Below, piece after piece: positions 1 through 5,318 of a stretch of DNA of 5,318 bases; position 1 is the stretch's first letter, and each line of letters begins with the position of its first letter. The notes under the pieces are model-generated. The model ran no database searches, was not told where the DNA came from, and worked only from the letters and a program-made list of their open reading frames with translations. The position numbers were made by a program, and so were the translations under genes. The stretch spans positions 1-5,318 of the forward strand of contig JAIVJP010000448.1 in assembly GCA_020199975.1 (NCBI GenBank). Direction: 5' to 3'. The DNA is from Acidobacteriota bacterium. GTDB taxonomy: Bacteria; Acidobacteriota; Blastocatellia; Pyrinomonadales; Pyrinomonadaceae.

Positions 1-5
1 TCCGG

Positions 6-27
6 AAAAGGCGTAAATTCCACGCTT
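6..27 (-). terminator. possible weak intrinsic terminator after chrA
   Basis: Read on the minus strand, 21 bases after the chrA stop codon, AAGCGT pairs with ACGCCTT around a 7-base loop (GGAATTT). The stem is a GCGT/ACGC core plus two A-T pairs across a one-base C bulge. It leads into a run of four T. The stem is short and the T run is brief, so this is only a candidate 3' end for the chrA transcript. Confidence 0.3.
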
Positions 28-47
28 ACCACTTGTTGGCGCAAATC

Positions 48-1463
48 CTATTGCACCTCTGCTTCGAAGATCAGTGTTCTTGCGAGGCCGATTATTCCGC
101 CAGCAATGACCACCCAGACTACGTTTGCTTTGAATTTGTAGAGCGCCAGAAACGCCAGCGCGCTGATCAGAGCGGCAAACCACTTCACCCCGCCTGAAAT
201 GCCTTGTGGGAGGACGACCGCCGTGCCGAAGACGATCGCAAGATTCAGGATGACGCCGACTACGGCTGCCGTCACGCCGGTAAGCGCGCCGGTCCAATTC
301 TCATTACCTCGAAGTTTCTCAATGTATGGAGCGCCAAGGAAGACGAACAAGAAGCTGGGCAAAAAAGTTACATATGTGGTGACCAGCGCCCCTGTGATCG
401 CGCTGGCGGTCGGTGTTAGACCTTGCGGGTTGTTCCAGGCAGAGATGAAGCCAATGAATTGCAATACCATGATGAGCGGTCCCGGCGTGGTCTCAGCGAG
501 TGCGAGTCCATCGACCGCCTGGGCATGCGTGAGCCATCCATAGGAGCCTACGGCTGCTTGCGTGACGTAGGCGAGTACTGCGTAGGCTCCACCGAAAGTA
601 ACTAGTGCCGCTTGAGTGAAGAAGCGATACTCCTGCACATGAAGACTGTCCCCACCTCGCCATAAGGCAAGTGCCAAAAGCGGAAATGCCCAAAGGGCAA
701 GTCCCAAAGTTAATACGCGCAGGGAACGAGTTCGACTGGGTAGTGTGTGCTCCGGCAGCGGCGCATCGTCATCGAGCACCAGCGACTGCTCCATTGCGTT
801 TCCCTCGCGCTCTGCTCTTCCGACAGACTCTTTCCCCTTCCGTGATTCAGAAAAAAGTTTCGGGAGATACTTTATCCCTGCTAAACCAACCAGCGCCGCA
901 AACAGGACAATCAACGGAAAAGGAATGTGTAAAAAATAGATGGACGTAAATGCAAGGGCTGCAATCACAAAGTGAACCTGCCTCTTAAGTGCGCGGCCGC
1001 CAAATTTCAACACCGCTTCGACGACGACGGCAACGACGACGGGCTTAAACCCTGACAGCACCCCTACCACTAATTGGACGTTACCATAATTCGCGTAAAT
1101 ATAAGAGAGCACCAGCAGGATGAAGACTGAGGGAATTACAAAGAACGCGCCTGCAACAATCCCGCCTAGACTGCGATGCAGTAACCAGCCGATGTAGATG
1201 GCAAGCTGCTGCGCTTCGGGTCCCGGCAGCAACATGCAGTAATTCAACGCGTGCAAAAACCTCTCTTCGGAGAGCCATCGGCGGCGCTCGACGAGCTCCC
1301 GGTGCATAATCGCAATCTGCCCGGCGGGTCCGCCGAAGGAGATGAATCCGAGCTTAACCCAGAAACGAAAGGCCTCTGAAAAAGACACAGTGCGCGAAGC
1401 AGAGACTGCGACTGGCCGCAAGCCTTCCGTCCCATCGATCTCTAAAGTGCTCTTTCCTGGCAT
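48..1463 (-). CDS. chrA: ChrA-type two-domain chromate transporter (CHR family)
   Basis: This is a 471-aa polytopic inner-membrane protein of the long-chain CHR (chromate ion transporter) family; known members export chromate from the cytoplasm. The family's duplicated architecture is visible. The N-terminal half (about 30-200) carries GFISFGGPAGQIA at 39-51 and LLPGPEAQQLA at 78-88. The C-terminal half (about 278-470) carries the matching TFGGAYAVL at 289-297 and ETTPGPLI at 324-331. The halves are joined by a charged, probably cytosolic linker (about 203-247). Length is close to the usual 390-450 aa, slightly long because of the N-terminal tail and linker. The ATG start has no good Shine-Dalgarno sequence, and a start a few codons later would not affect the CHR domain. 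It lies 314 bp beyond the preceding gene, so it may have its own promoter. Family assignment is secure; chromate as the actual substrate is inferred, since some CHR proteins do not confer resistance. Confidence 0.93.
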   Translation of the reverse strand: MPGKSTLEIDGTEGLRPVAVSASRTVSFSEAFRFWVKLGFISFGGPAGQIAIMHRELVERRRWLSEERFLHALNYCMLLPGPEAQQLAIYIGWLLHRSLGGIVAGAFFVIPSVFILLVLSYIYANYGNVQLVVGVLSGFKPVVVAVVVEAVLKFGGRALKRQVHFVIAALAFTSIYFLHIPFPLIVLFAALVGLAGIKYLPKLFSESRKGKESVGRAEREGNAMEQSLVLDDDAPLPEHTLPSRTRSLRVLTLGLALWAFPLLALALWRGGDSLHVQEYRFFTQAALVTFGGAYAVLAYVTQAAVGSYGWLTHAQAVDGLALAETTPGPLIMVLQFIGFISAWNNPQGLTPTASAITGALVTTYVTFLPSFLFVFLGAPYIEKLRGNENWTGALTGVTAAVVGVILNLAIVFGTAVVLPQGISGGVKWFAALISALAFLALYKFKANVVWVVIAGGIIGLARTLIFEAEVQ

Positions 1464-1777
1464 CGTTTTTGTTTTGTGTCTGCACTTGGGAGAGGAATGT
1501 TATTGACGTCGTCCACTCATCGGGCGTTCCCTCGCTGCGCATGGCTAACGCCACCGCCGAAAATGATGACGACGTTCAGGCGATAGATGCGTTGATACTG
1601 CCGACAATGTAAACGGATTGATGCCCGAGTTGATACGCTCCGTCGGGTTTGTTGAAGTTCATGAGTCAGCGAGTTACATGACTTTGTTCGGCACACTCTC
1701 CCTGTACGCAAGTAGGGAAGGCTAACTGGAGGCAGAGCGCTTATGCCATCGTTTGGCCGACTCTTCCCAGCACCTTT
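1464..1777. other. intergenic region between the MerB-like gene and chrA; no gene supported
   Basis: I see no convincing gene in these 314 bases. Short open stretches on the minus strand, for example 28 codons at 1662-1576, lack a Shine-Dalgarno sequence and a recognisable motif. There is one inverted repeat at 1699-1718: TCCCTGT pairs with GTAGGGA, including two G-T pairs, around the loop ACGCAA. No T run follows it on the minus strand, so it is a poor intrinsic terminator, though it could mark the end of the upstream transcript. I could not identify a strong promoter for chrA. Confidence 0.5.
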
Positions 1778-2659
1778 TCAAGTCTTCCCTCGCTTCCTAA
1801 TTTCTTCCAGCGCCTGATTTATTGTCCCGCGCGGTTTATCCTTGAGTTCGGGGTAGCGTTCCAACCACTTTTCCAATGCCTCTTCAGACCTGAAGAGATT
1901 AATCACCCCTCAACCACCTCCCATAAAGAGGATAGTTGAATCGGGGTCCGCTTTGACCAACTTCCCTTTGTCGAACTCCACGTGGATGCGGGCCGTACCC
2001 TCAGGAGAGGAATCATCGATGGTGATTTTTTCATTTGCGAGTTTGCCGCTGACCAGCAGCATAAAATCGACCGCTCAATTTGTGTTGAAGCGGCGACCCC
2101 GTTCCAGCGTTACCGTGTGAAAGAGAAAGTCCAGGCGAGGCTCCCACTTGAGATAACGCGGCACAACCGTGTAGCTCGGGCCGCCAGCCGCGTTATCCCT
2201 CTTGATGATTTCGTAACGTTCGAGCATCGCCAGGCCGCTGTTCGTTTGTCCTTCACCGGTGCCTACCGCTTTGGCAATCTCGCTAACGCTTGGGTTGGGT
2301 TTTCCTTCGCGCTCGGTATTGATTAAAACGCGGGCTATCAGTTTCTCATCCGGGGTTAGCACAAGCGTGACCCATCCCCAGCGGCGAATTACCTCGTGAA
2401 GTTCCGGATGCGCCTTGATGTAGCTCCCAATCCGAAAGCGCGTCTCCTCCGATTGCTTAACTCCGACCGCATCCATCGCAATATCGACGCTGGTCACGCT
2501 GTAATCCTTACCCCAGTCATTGACAAGAAAGTCGATGACTTTCTTGTCAGATGTTGTGAGCTTGCCTTTGGGCTGCGCGGCCATGCTGTTTGCAGCGAAG
2601 ACAAGTATTGAGCAGATGACCAGTGATACTAAACGTCTACCACTCTTGATATTTGGCAT
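1778..2659 (-). CDS. exported MerB-like organomercurial lyase family selenoprotein with two predicted selenocysteines
   Basis: This is read as one 293-aa protein with UGA decoded as Sec at residues 195 and 250. A conventional call ends at the first UGA (2077-2075) and loses the catalytic half. Residues 1-28 form a signal peptide (RR, then a hydrophobic stretch ending AANSMAA). About 34-165 are helical and winged-helix-like, resembling the MerB N-terminal region. From about 185 the pattern follows MerB: RRFNTN-U195-A-V-D198 against YAWC96-A-L-D99, then a beta region, then GGG-U250-GVINLF against SFC159-CHVHFF. Trp comes 15 residues after the second U, as in MerB. The catalytic Cys/Asp/Cys set thus becomes Sec/Asp/Sec. 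The only Cys is in the signal peptide; MerB Cys117 has no equivalent. The ATG has a strong Shine-Dalgarno (AAGGAG, 7-base spacer) overlapping the upstream thioredoxin stop. MerB homology is strong by eye, but the substrate is unknown: C-Hg or other C-metal cleavage, or metal binding. The length exceeds MerB (212 aa) through the signal peptide and an N-terminal extension. Confidence 0.85.
1875..1900 (-). promoter_or_regulatory. bacterial SECIS-like hairpin for the second UGA
   Basis: On the minus strand CUCUUC pairs perfectly with GAAGAG (6 bp, 1880-1897) around the loop AGGUCU. An outer AAU/AUU pairing follows, across a 2-base bulge. As I recall it, the apical loop is identical to that of the E. 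coli fdhF SECIS. The GGU starts 20 bases after the UGA, against 19 in fdhF. This placement inside the coding sequence just after the UGA is the bacterial arrangement recognised by SelB. Unlike fdhF, no bulged U is evident in the upper stem. Confidence 0.82.
1910..1912 (-). other. in-frame UGA, predicted Sec250 (MerB Cys159 position)
   Basis: This TGA lies between GGG and GVINLF. It falls on the MerB Cys159 position by the identical 15-residue distance to a conserved Trp (U...EKW here, C159...EDW in MerB). A near-ideal SECIS-like hairpin starts 12 bases after it. The reading frame stays open for 43 more codons that look like the C-terminal helices of MerB. Confidence 0.85.
2038..2069 (-). promoter_or_regulatory. 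bacterial SECIS-like hairpin for the first UGA
   Basis: On the minus strand the core stem GCUG/CAGC (2048-2060) closes the loop CUGGU. Below a 3x3 internal loop, UUU pairs with AAA and CGA pairs with UCG across a bulged C. The GGU of the loop starts 21 bases after the UGA, matching bacterial SECIS spacing. The stem is weaker than that of the second hairpin, so the call rests jointly on position, loop GU and the active-site alignment. Confidence 0.68.
2075..2077 (-). other. in-frame UGA, predicted Sec195 (MerB Cys96 position)
   Basis: This TGA sits in N-T-N-U-A-V-D, which matches the MerB active-site segment Y-A-W-C-A-L-D; the Asp three residues later corresponds to catalytic Asp99. Translation continues in the same frame for 54 sense codons of MerB-like sequence. 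A GGU-loop hairpin lies at the expected distance downstream. Confidence 0.87.
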
Positions 2660-2666
2660 CCCCGCG

Positions 2667-2672
2667 CTCCTT
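2667..2672 (-). promoter_or_regulatory. strong ribosome binding site for the MerB-like gene
   Basis: AAGGAG lies 7 bases before the ATG at 2659 and within 3 bases of the UGA that ends the upstream thioredoxin gene. It fixes the MerB-like start and shows that the UGA at 2677-2675 is a real stop, even though both genes share a frame. The layout suggests translational coupling. Confidence 0.8.
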
Positions 2673-2674
2673 CC

Positions 2675-3253
2675 TCAGTTTTCCAGCTTTCCGGCTCTAA
2701 GTAAGGCTTCAATGTCTTGCTCGATTCCAGCCATTTTCTCAGCCTGACTCCCTGAGTAGTATATCTTCCAGCCTGGTCCAATGACATAAGTAGTCGGAAA
2801 AGCAATCACGCCAAAATCGGCGACCGTGTCATCGTTGCCGATGAGAATTGTGTATCGCATCCTATACCTGCTAACAAACCGCTTAACGTCTCGCTCCCAA
2901 CCAGACTGCACAGCAAGTCCCAATACCTTCACGCCACGCGAGCCATACTTCTTCTGAATTTTGTTGAAGCCAGGTATCTCCTCCACACATTGCACGCACC
3001 AGGTCGCCCAAAAATCAAGCACCACGATATCGTCCTTAAGATCTTGCTCTCTCACTGTTCGCCCATCCATCGTGCGCAGAGAAAACTCCGGCGCGTCAGC
3101 CGTCTGAGCCACCGCGTTGCCGAACACGAGAAGAATCGAAACTATTAGTGCAGCAGATCGCATATGTAAACTGACGGTGAAGTATTCAAGATCGCGACCG
3201 CGCCTCACGGCTGCCGCCCGTTTCGATTCCGGAAGGAGGACGTCAGTGCTCAT
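2675..3253 (-). CDS. exported TlpA/ResA-like thiol-disulfide oxidoreductase (WCVQC)
   Basis: This is a thioredoxin-fold protein of the AhpC/TSA-Redoxin (TlpA/ResA-like) type, 192 aa from the first ATG. The active site LDFWATWCVQC is at 79-89, with Cys86 and Cys89. The cis-proline loop FPTTYVIG is at 152-159. It has the TlpA hallmark of a short beta element before the fold (APEFSLRTMDGRTV, 54-67). A hydrophobic segment after residue 31 (MRSAALIVSILLVFGNAVAQ) is a signal peptide or anchor, so it acts in the periplasm. Two starts are possible. The ATG at 3253 has GGGAAG 5 bases upstream. The internal ATG at 3163 gives a conventional signal peptide but has no Shine-Dalgarno. It lies 15 bp before the MerB-like gene and 10 bp after the barrel-like gene, a tight operon. 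I infer that it may reduce the diselenide or selenenyl-sulfide of its neighbour. VQC between the Cys is unusual compared with the common PPC or GPC. Confidence 0.87.
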   Translation of the reverse strand: MSTDVLLPESKRAAAVRRGRDLEYFTVSLHMRSAALIVSILLVFGNAVAQTADAPEFSLRTMDGRTVREQDLKDDIVVLDFWATWCVQCVEEIPGFNKIQKKYGSRGVKVLGLAVQSGWERDVKRFVSRYRMRYTILIGNDDTVADFGVIAFPTTYVIGPGWKIYYSGSQAEKMAGIEQDIEALLRAGKLEN

Positions 3254-3263
3254 CGAGACTTCC

Positions 3264-3788
3264 CTAAAACGAAATGCTGTAACTCGCGCCAGGATGACGG
3301 CCTCGCTCGAAGATTACTCCAAACTGGTGTCGCCCTTTCGTATAGTTCACCAGCGGATGAACACGCACGCCGTCGAAAAGAATCGTGGAACTCCAGTGCT
3401 CATCAACGGTGATATTCAATCCGCCGATAATGCGCGCGCGATCCTCGTATGTTCCATAGGCGACTCCTACGTACGGCGCAATCGGCAAGCCTGTGTGATG
3501 TTTCAGACTTTTACTGAACGTAGCATAGAACGATTGCCCGGACGGCGTGCCAATACGGTCAGAGCTTGTACCGAAGATCAGTGCCGGGCGCTGATGCGTT
3601 TCCGTCATTGCCACGAAGTTCGCGATCGGACTGACCTTTTTAGCTAGCGGGTTATACTCCACTCCAGCGGTCAGTCTCGGATGAAATCTGTAGGTTAACG
3701 TGTTACGCCATTTCGCGCGGTCTATTTGATTCGAGATGACGCGCACGCCATACGTCCACTTGTAATCATTTTCTCCTGCCCCGCTCAC
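3264..3788 (-). CDS. beta-strand-rich protein, probable outer-membrane barrel (fragment or part of a read-through product)
   Basis: I do not recognise a named family in this 174-aa sequence. It alternates polar and hydrophobic residues in about 8 strand-sized segments rich in Tyr, Phe and Gly, for example WTYGVRVISN at 11-20, NTLTYRFHPRLTAGVEY at 29-45, PYVGVAYGTYEDRARIIGGLNITV at 105-128 and HQFGVIFERG at 154-163. It ends in SYSISF; a C-terminal Phe on a final strand is the known insertion signal of outer-membrane barrels. Two things are odd. It has no signal peptide from its GTG start. It is also in the same frame as the upstream thioredoxin gene, separated only by UGA-Pro-Leu-UGA (3818-3807). 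A GGCGAGG stretch upstream could serve as a weak Shine-Dalgarno for the GTG. It may therefore be a truncated barrel gene, a separately initiated protein, or less likely a read-through domain of the thioredoxin. It lies 10 bp before the next gene. Confidence 0.6.
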   Translation of the reverse strand: MSGAGENDYKWTYGVRVISNQIDRAKWRNTLTYRFHPRLTAGVEYNPLAKKVSPIANFVAMTETHQRPALIFGTSSDRIGTPSGQSFYATFSKSLKHHTGLPIAPYVGVAYGTYEDRARIIGGLNITVDEHWSSTILFDGVRVHPLVNYTKGRHQFGVIFERGRHPGASYSISF

Positions 3789-3815
3789 GGCGCGGCCCTC
3801 GCCTGGTCAAAGGGG

Positions 3816-4733
3816 TCAACTAGGAACCGAGGATACTTCAGCCGGACGGTTCTTCGCTGAAGCCACCTCTCCTCTCTCCTTTGAGGAATTGCCTGTCATT
3901 ACGGTTGAAGCCAGCATAGATTCGATCTGCTTTTTCAAATCAGCTTGATTGACGACGCCTGAAATGACTTTAGCGATTCTTCCGTCCTTGCCGATAACTA
4001 CAGTTCCCGGCAAAGCCGAGCCAAGTCCGAATCGCATCATGTCGGCCGTGGTCGCTCCCAGCCAGACTGGGAAGTTAATCTTAGTCTCCTTAACGAACTG
4101 CAAAACTTTGGTGCTATCTGCCGCATCATCAGCCGATGCTCCAATGACTTGCACACCCAGTGCAGCGTAATCGTTCTGAATCGCGGCAAGGTCAGGCATT
4201 TCTTTCCGGCAGGGAATACAGTACGTTGCCCAAAAATTTAAGATAACGATGCGGCCTTTAAGAGAACTCAGACTTTGTTCGACGCCGGATAAGTCTTTGA
4301 GCCTAAAGTCAATTCCCTTGCCAACGACGCCGGCGGCTTCACGCTCTGCCAGACTTGGCGCCAAGACTTCTAGTGTATCGACGCGGATGATCTTCGCATC
4401 TTTCTTAGTTTGTATTGCGCCAGTCACCGCTACGCGTTTACCCACAAACTCAAGCCAGTTCTTTCCCGGCAAACGAAACTTGGCCGTTGCGAGTTGGTAG
4501 AGTTTGAACTTGTCGCCCTCGCGAACGGCAAGCAACGTAGGGTCACCTCCCTCAACACACGATTTAGCCTTGAGCAAGTTCTCGGCGGTGCCGTATTCAA
4601 CTTTGTCGCGATCGGCTTCTGCCCAACATTCGGCGCAACACACGATCTGTCCTTCGAGTTTTACTGCGCCCTGCGCAGCCACCAGTAAAGGGGCCGTTAG
4701 GCAGAGCAGCAAACCTACTAATAATCGTTTCAT
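3816..4733 (-). CDS. exported TlpA-like thioredoxin with Cys-rich N-terminal domain
   Basis: This is a 305-aa two-domain periplasmic protein. Residues 1-21 are a clear signal peptide (MKRLLVGLLLCLTAPLLVAAQG). Residues 25-125 form a small beta-rich domain starting KLEGQIVCCAEC and ending FVGKRVAVTGAIQ. Its cysteines C32, C33, C36 and C59 could bind a metal or take part in disulfide relay; the type resembles OB-like exported domains, but I cannot name it firmly. Residues 140-276 are a TlpA/ResA-like thioredoxin fold with NFWATYCIPC (166-175; Cys172, Cys175) and a proline loop LPGTVVIG (241-248). Residues 277-305 are a polar tail ending in SVPS. The ATG has AGGAGA 7 bases upstream. The next gene follows in frame after two UGA codons. 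Likely role: thiol reductant or metal-linked redox partner in the envelope, working with the other thioredoxin of the operon. Confidence 0.88.
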   Translation of the reverse strand: MKRLLVGLLLCLTAPLLVAAQGAVKLEGQIVCCAECWAEADRDKVEYGTAENLLKAKSCVEGGDPTLLAVREGDKFKLYQLATAKFRLPGKNWLEFVGKRVAVTGAIQTKKDAKIIRVDTLEVLAPSLAEREAAGVVGKGIDFRLKDLSGVEQSLSSLKGRIVILNFWATYCIPCRKEMPDLAAIQNDYAALGVQVIGASADDAADSTKVLQFVKETKINFPVWLGATTADMMRFGLGSALPGTVVIGKDGRIAKVISGVVNQADLKKQIESMLASTVMTGNSSKERGEVASAKNRPAEVSSVPS

Positions 4734-4740
4734 TTAGAAA

Positions 4741-4746
4741 TCTCCT
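4741..4746 (-). promoter_or_regulatory. ribosome binding site of the two-domain thioredoxin gene
   Basis: AGGAGA is placed 7 bases before the ATG at 4733. It supports this start, which also gives a textbook signal peptide. The 92-bp gap to the preceding gene contains nothing else I can support. Confidence 0.75.
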
Positions 4747-4825
4747 GACTTAGAGATGAACGAGCACACACTTCCCGTTAAGATGATGCGGAAGCGCCGT
4801 AGCCAATGCAACTTGTCAGTCGGAG

Positions 4826-5197
4826 CTAAATACGAAGGACGAACAGCCGTTCGAGAGGCGGATCATAACCCGGAGGCGGCATCAGCAAACTTGCTCTGAA
4901 ATATGACCCGTTGCCGTGCAGCGATGAGGATGGCGCAAACACAGGCGGCTCGTCATCGTTCGTTTGCGGAAGGAGATATTGCCGGGCCGGAAGCCCGCGG
5001 GACACCTCAATTGTAAGGGTGCAACCCTCGCAATCGTCTGCAACTGCCAATTTTTCTACTGAGATTGACCTGTGATGTTCGAGGGCTTCTGCACTCTGGG
5101 CCGAACATGACAATACGCAGCCGATGAACACCGATAGCAGAGCCATGGGCAACAAGAGAGCCAATAACCCCGTAGAAATGGGCTGCGGCGAAGACAT
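4826..5197 (-). CDS. small exported or lipoprotein-like protein with CEGC motif
   Basis: I do not recognise this 123-aa protein. Residues 9-31 form a strong hydrophobic signal segment ending in IGCVLSC. VLSC at 28-31 is an imperfect lipobox, so it may be a lipoprotein, or it may be cleaved after the SAQSAEA stretch. The mature part contains ADDCEGCTLTIEVSRG (53-68), with a CxxC pair at Cys56 and Cys59 on a predicted strand, then a Pro-rich section and a hydrophobic end (LERLFVLRI). The CxxC could bind metal or be a redox target. It opens the same-strand cluster, 92 bp before the two-domain thioredoxin, and could share its transcript. The ATG lacks a good Shine-Dalgarno, but a -10-like box lies just upstream, so leaderless translation is possible. 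The coding call rests on the signal peptide and the intact frame. Confidence 0.6.
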   Translation of the reverse strand: MSSPQPISTGLLALLLPMALLSVFIGCVLSCSAQSAEALEHHRSISVEKLAVADDCEGCTLTIEVSRGLPARQYLLPQTNDDEPPVFAPSSSLHGNGSYFRASLLMPPPGYDPPLERLFVLRI

Positions 5198-5204
5198 CTC
5201 GCTG

Positions 5205-5233
5205 AGTATAAGGAATTCCGACTAGTTTGACCA
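5205..5233 (-). promoter_or_regulatory. candidate sigma-70-like promoter of the cluster
   Basis: TGGTCA (4 of 6 to TTGACA) and TATACT (5 of 6 to TATAAT) are separated by 17 bases on the minus strand. The start point would fall about 7 bases after the -10 box, essentially at the ATG at 5197, giving a leaderless mRNA. This is a consensus match only. Confidence 0.3.
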
Positions 5234-5318
5234 GTCAGCCACTTTAGCCGGTACCTACCAGCAAAAGCACCGCGACTAATAATCTTCAAATCTTGCAGCT
5301 CGCTTCTCTCTTATACGA

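Noticed and set aside
199..949. Plus-strand open frames within the chrA region
   Set aside because: They lie antisense to a clear transporter gene and show low-complexity, non-protein-like translations.
1576..1662. A 28-codon minus-strand reading frame in the gap before chrA
   Set aside because: No Shine-Dalgarno sequence, no recognisable motif, and a length expected by chance.
1517..1780. A third Sec at 1780-1778, continuing the same open frame to about 1517
   Set aside because: The UGA follows the charged C-terminal helix where MerB also ends. There is no GU-loop hairpin at +15 to +25, and the sequence beyond does not look like protein.
1778..2659. The MerB-like gene as a pseudogene broken by nonsense mutations
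   Set aside because: Both UGAs fall on catalytic Cys positions, no other stop or frameshift occurs, the sequence between and after them stays MerB-like, and each UGA has a correctly placed GGU-loop hairpin.
2675..2677. The UGA ending the WCVQC thioredoxin as Sec, fusing it to the MerB-like protein in the same frame
   Set aside because: A strong AAGGAG and an ATG with a fresh signal peptide follow directly, and no suitable hairpin is seen. It is a normal stop.
1778..4733. A genetic code reading UGA as Trp
   Set aside because: Trp is encoded by UGG throughout, the internal UGAs align with Cys and not Trp, and other UGAs act as stops before ribosome binding sites.

Overview
The window reads as one minus-strand locus of a diderm bacterium. 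Evidence for a diderm is several exported proteins, two periplasmic TlpA-type thioredoxins and a probable outer-membrane beta-barrel fragment. Base composition is near 50-55% GC. I cannot place the organism; a soil or sediment lineage such as Acidobacteriota is only a guess. It should decode UGA as selenocysteine (Sec), because the central gene makes sense only that way. No selA/B/C/D or tRNA-Sec gene lies in the window.

Layout in transcription order, from high to low coordinates. A small exported or lipoprotein-like protein with a CEGC motif (5197-4826) comes first. After 92 bp comes a 305-aa exported TlpA-like thioredoxin with an extra Cys-rich N-terminal domain (4733-3816). After 27 bp, and in the same frame, comes a 174-aa beta-strand-rich protein ending in Phe (3788-3264). 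After 10 bp comes a second TlpA-like thioredoxin with WCVQC (3253-2675). After 15 bp comes a MerB-like organomercurial-lyase relative (2659-1778). A 314-bp gap without a convincing gene follows, then a two-domain chromate-type transporter, chrA (1463-48), with a weak terminator-like hairpin after it.

The main result concerns the MerB-like gene. A standard gene call stops at a UGA at 2077-2075 and gives a 194-aa product lacking the catalytic half. The same frame continues and is interrupted by exactly two UGA codons (2077-2075 and 1912-1910) before a final UGA at 1780-1778. The first UGA falls at the position of MerB catalytic Cys96, in the pattern N-U-A-V-D against W-C-A-L-D, and keeps the partner Asp99. 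The second falls at Cys159 by a 15-residue register to a conserved Trp. Each UGA is followed at the right distance by a hairpin with GGU in its loop; the second has the loop AGGUCU, the same as in E. coli fdhF. The predicted mature protein has no cysteine at all, so its only reactive chalcogens would be the two Sec residues. It also has a signal peptide, whereas classical MerB is cytosolic.

Inferred joint function: an exported diseleno MerB-like lyase or metal-handling enzyme, kept reduced by the co-encoded periplasmic thioredoxins, in a metal or organometal stress locus next to chrA. The substrate is unknown, and no merA, merR, merT or merP is visible.
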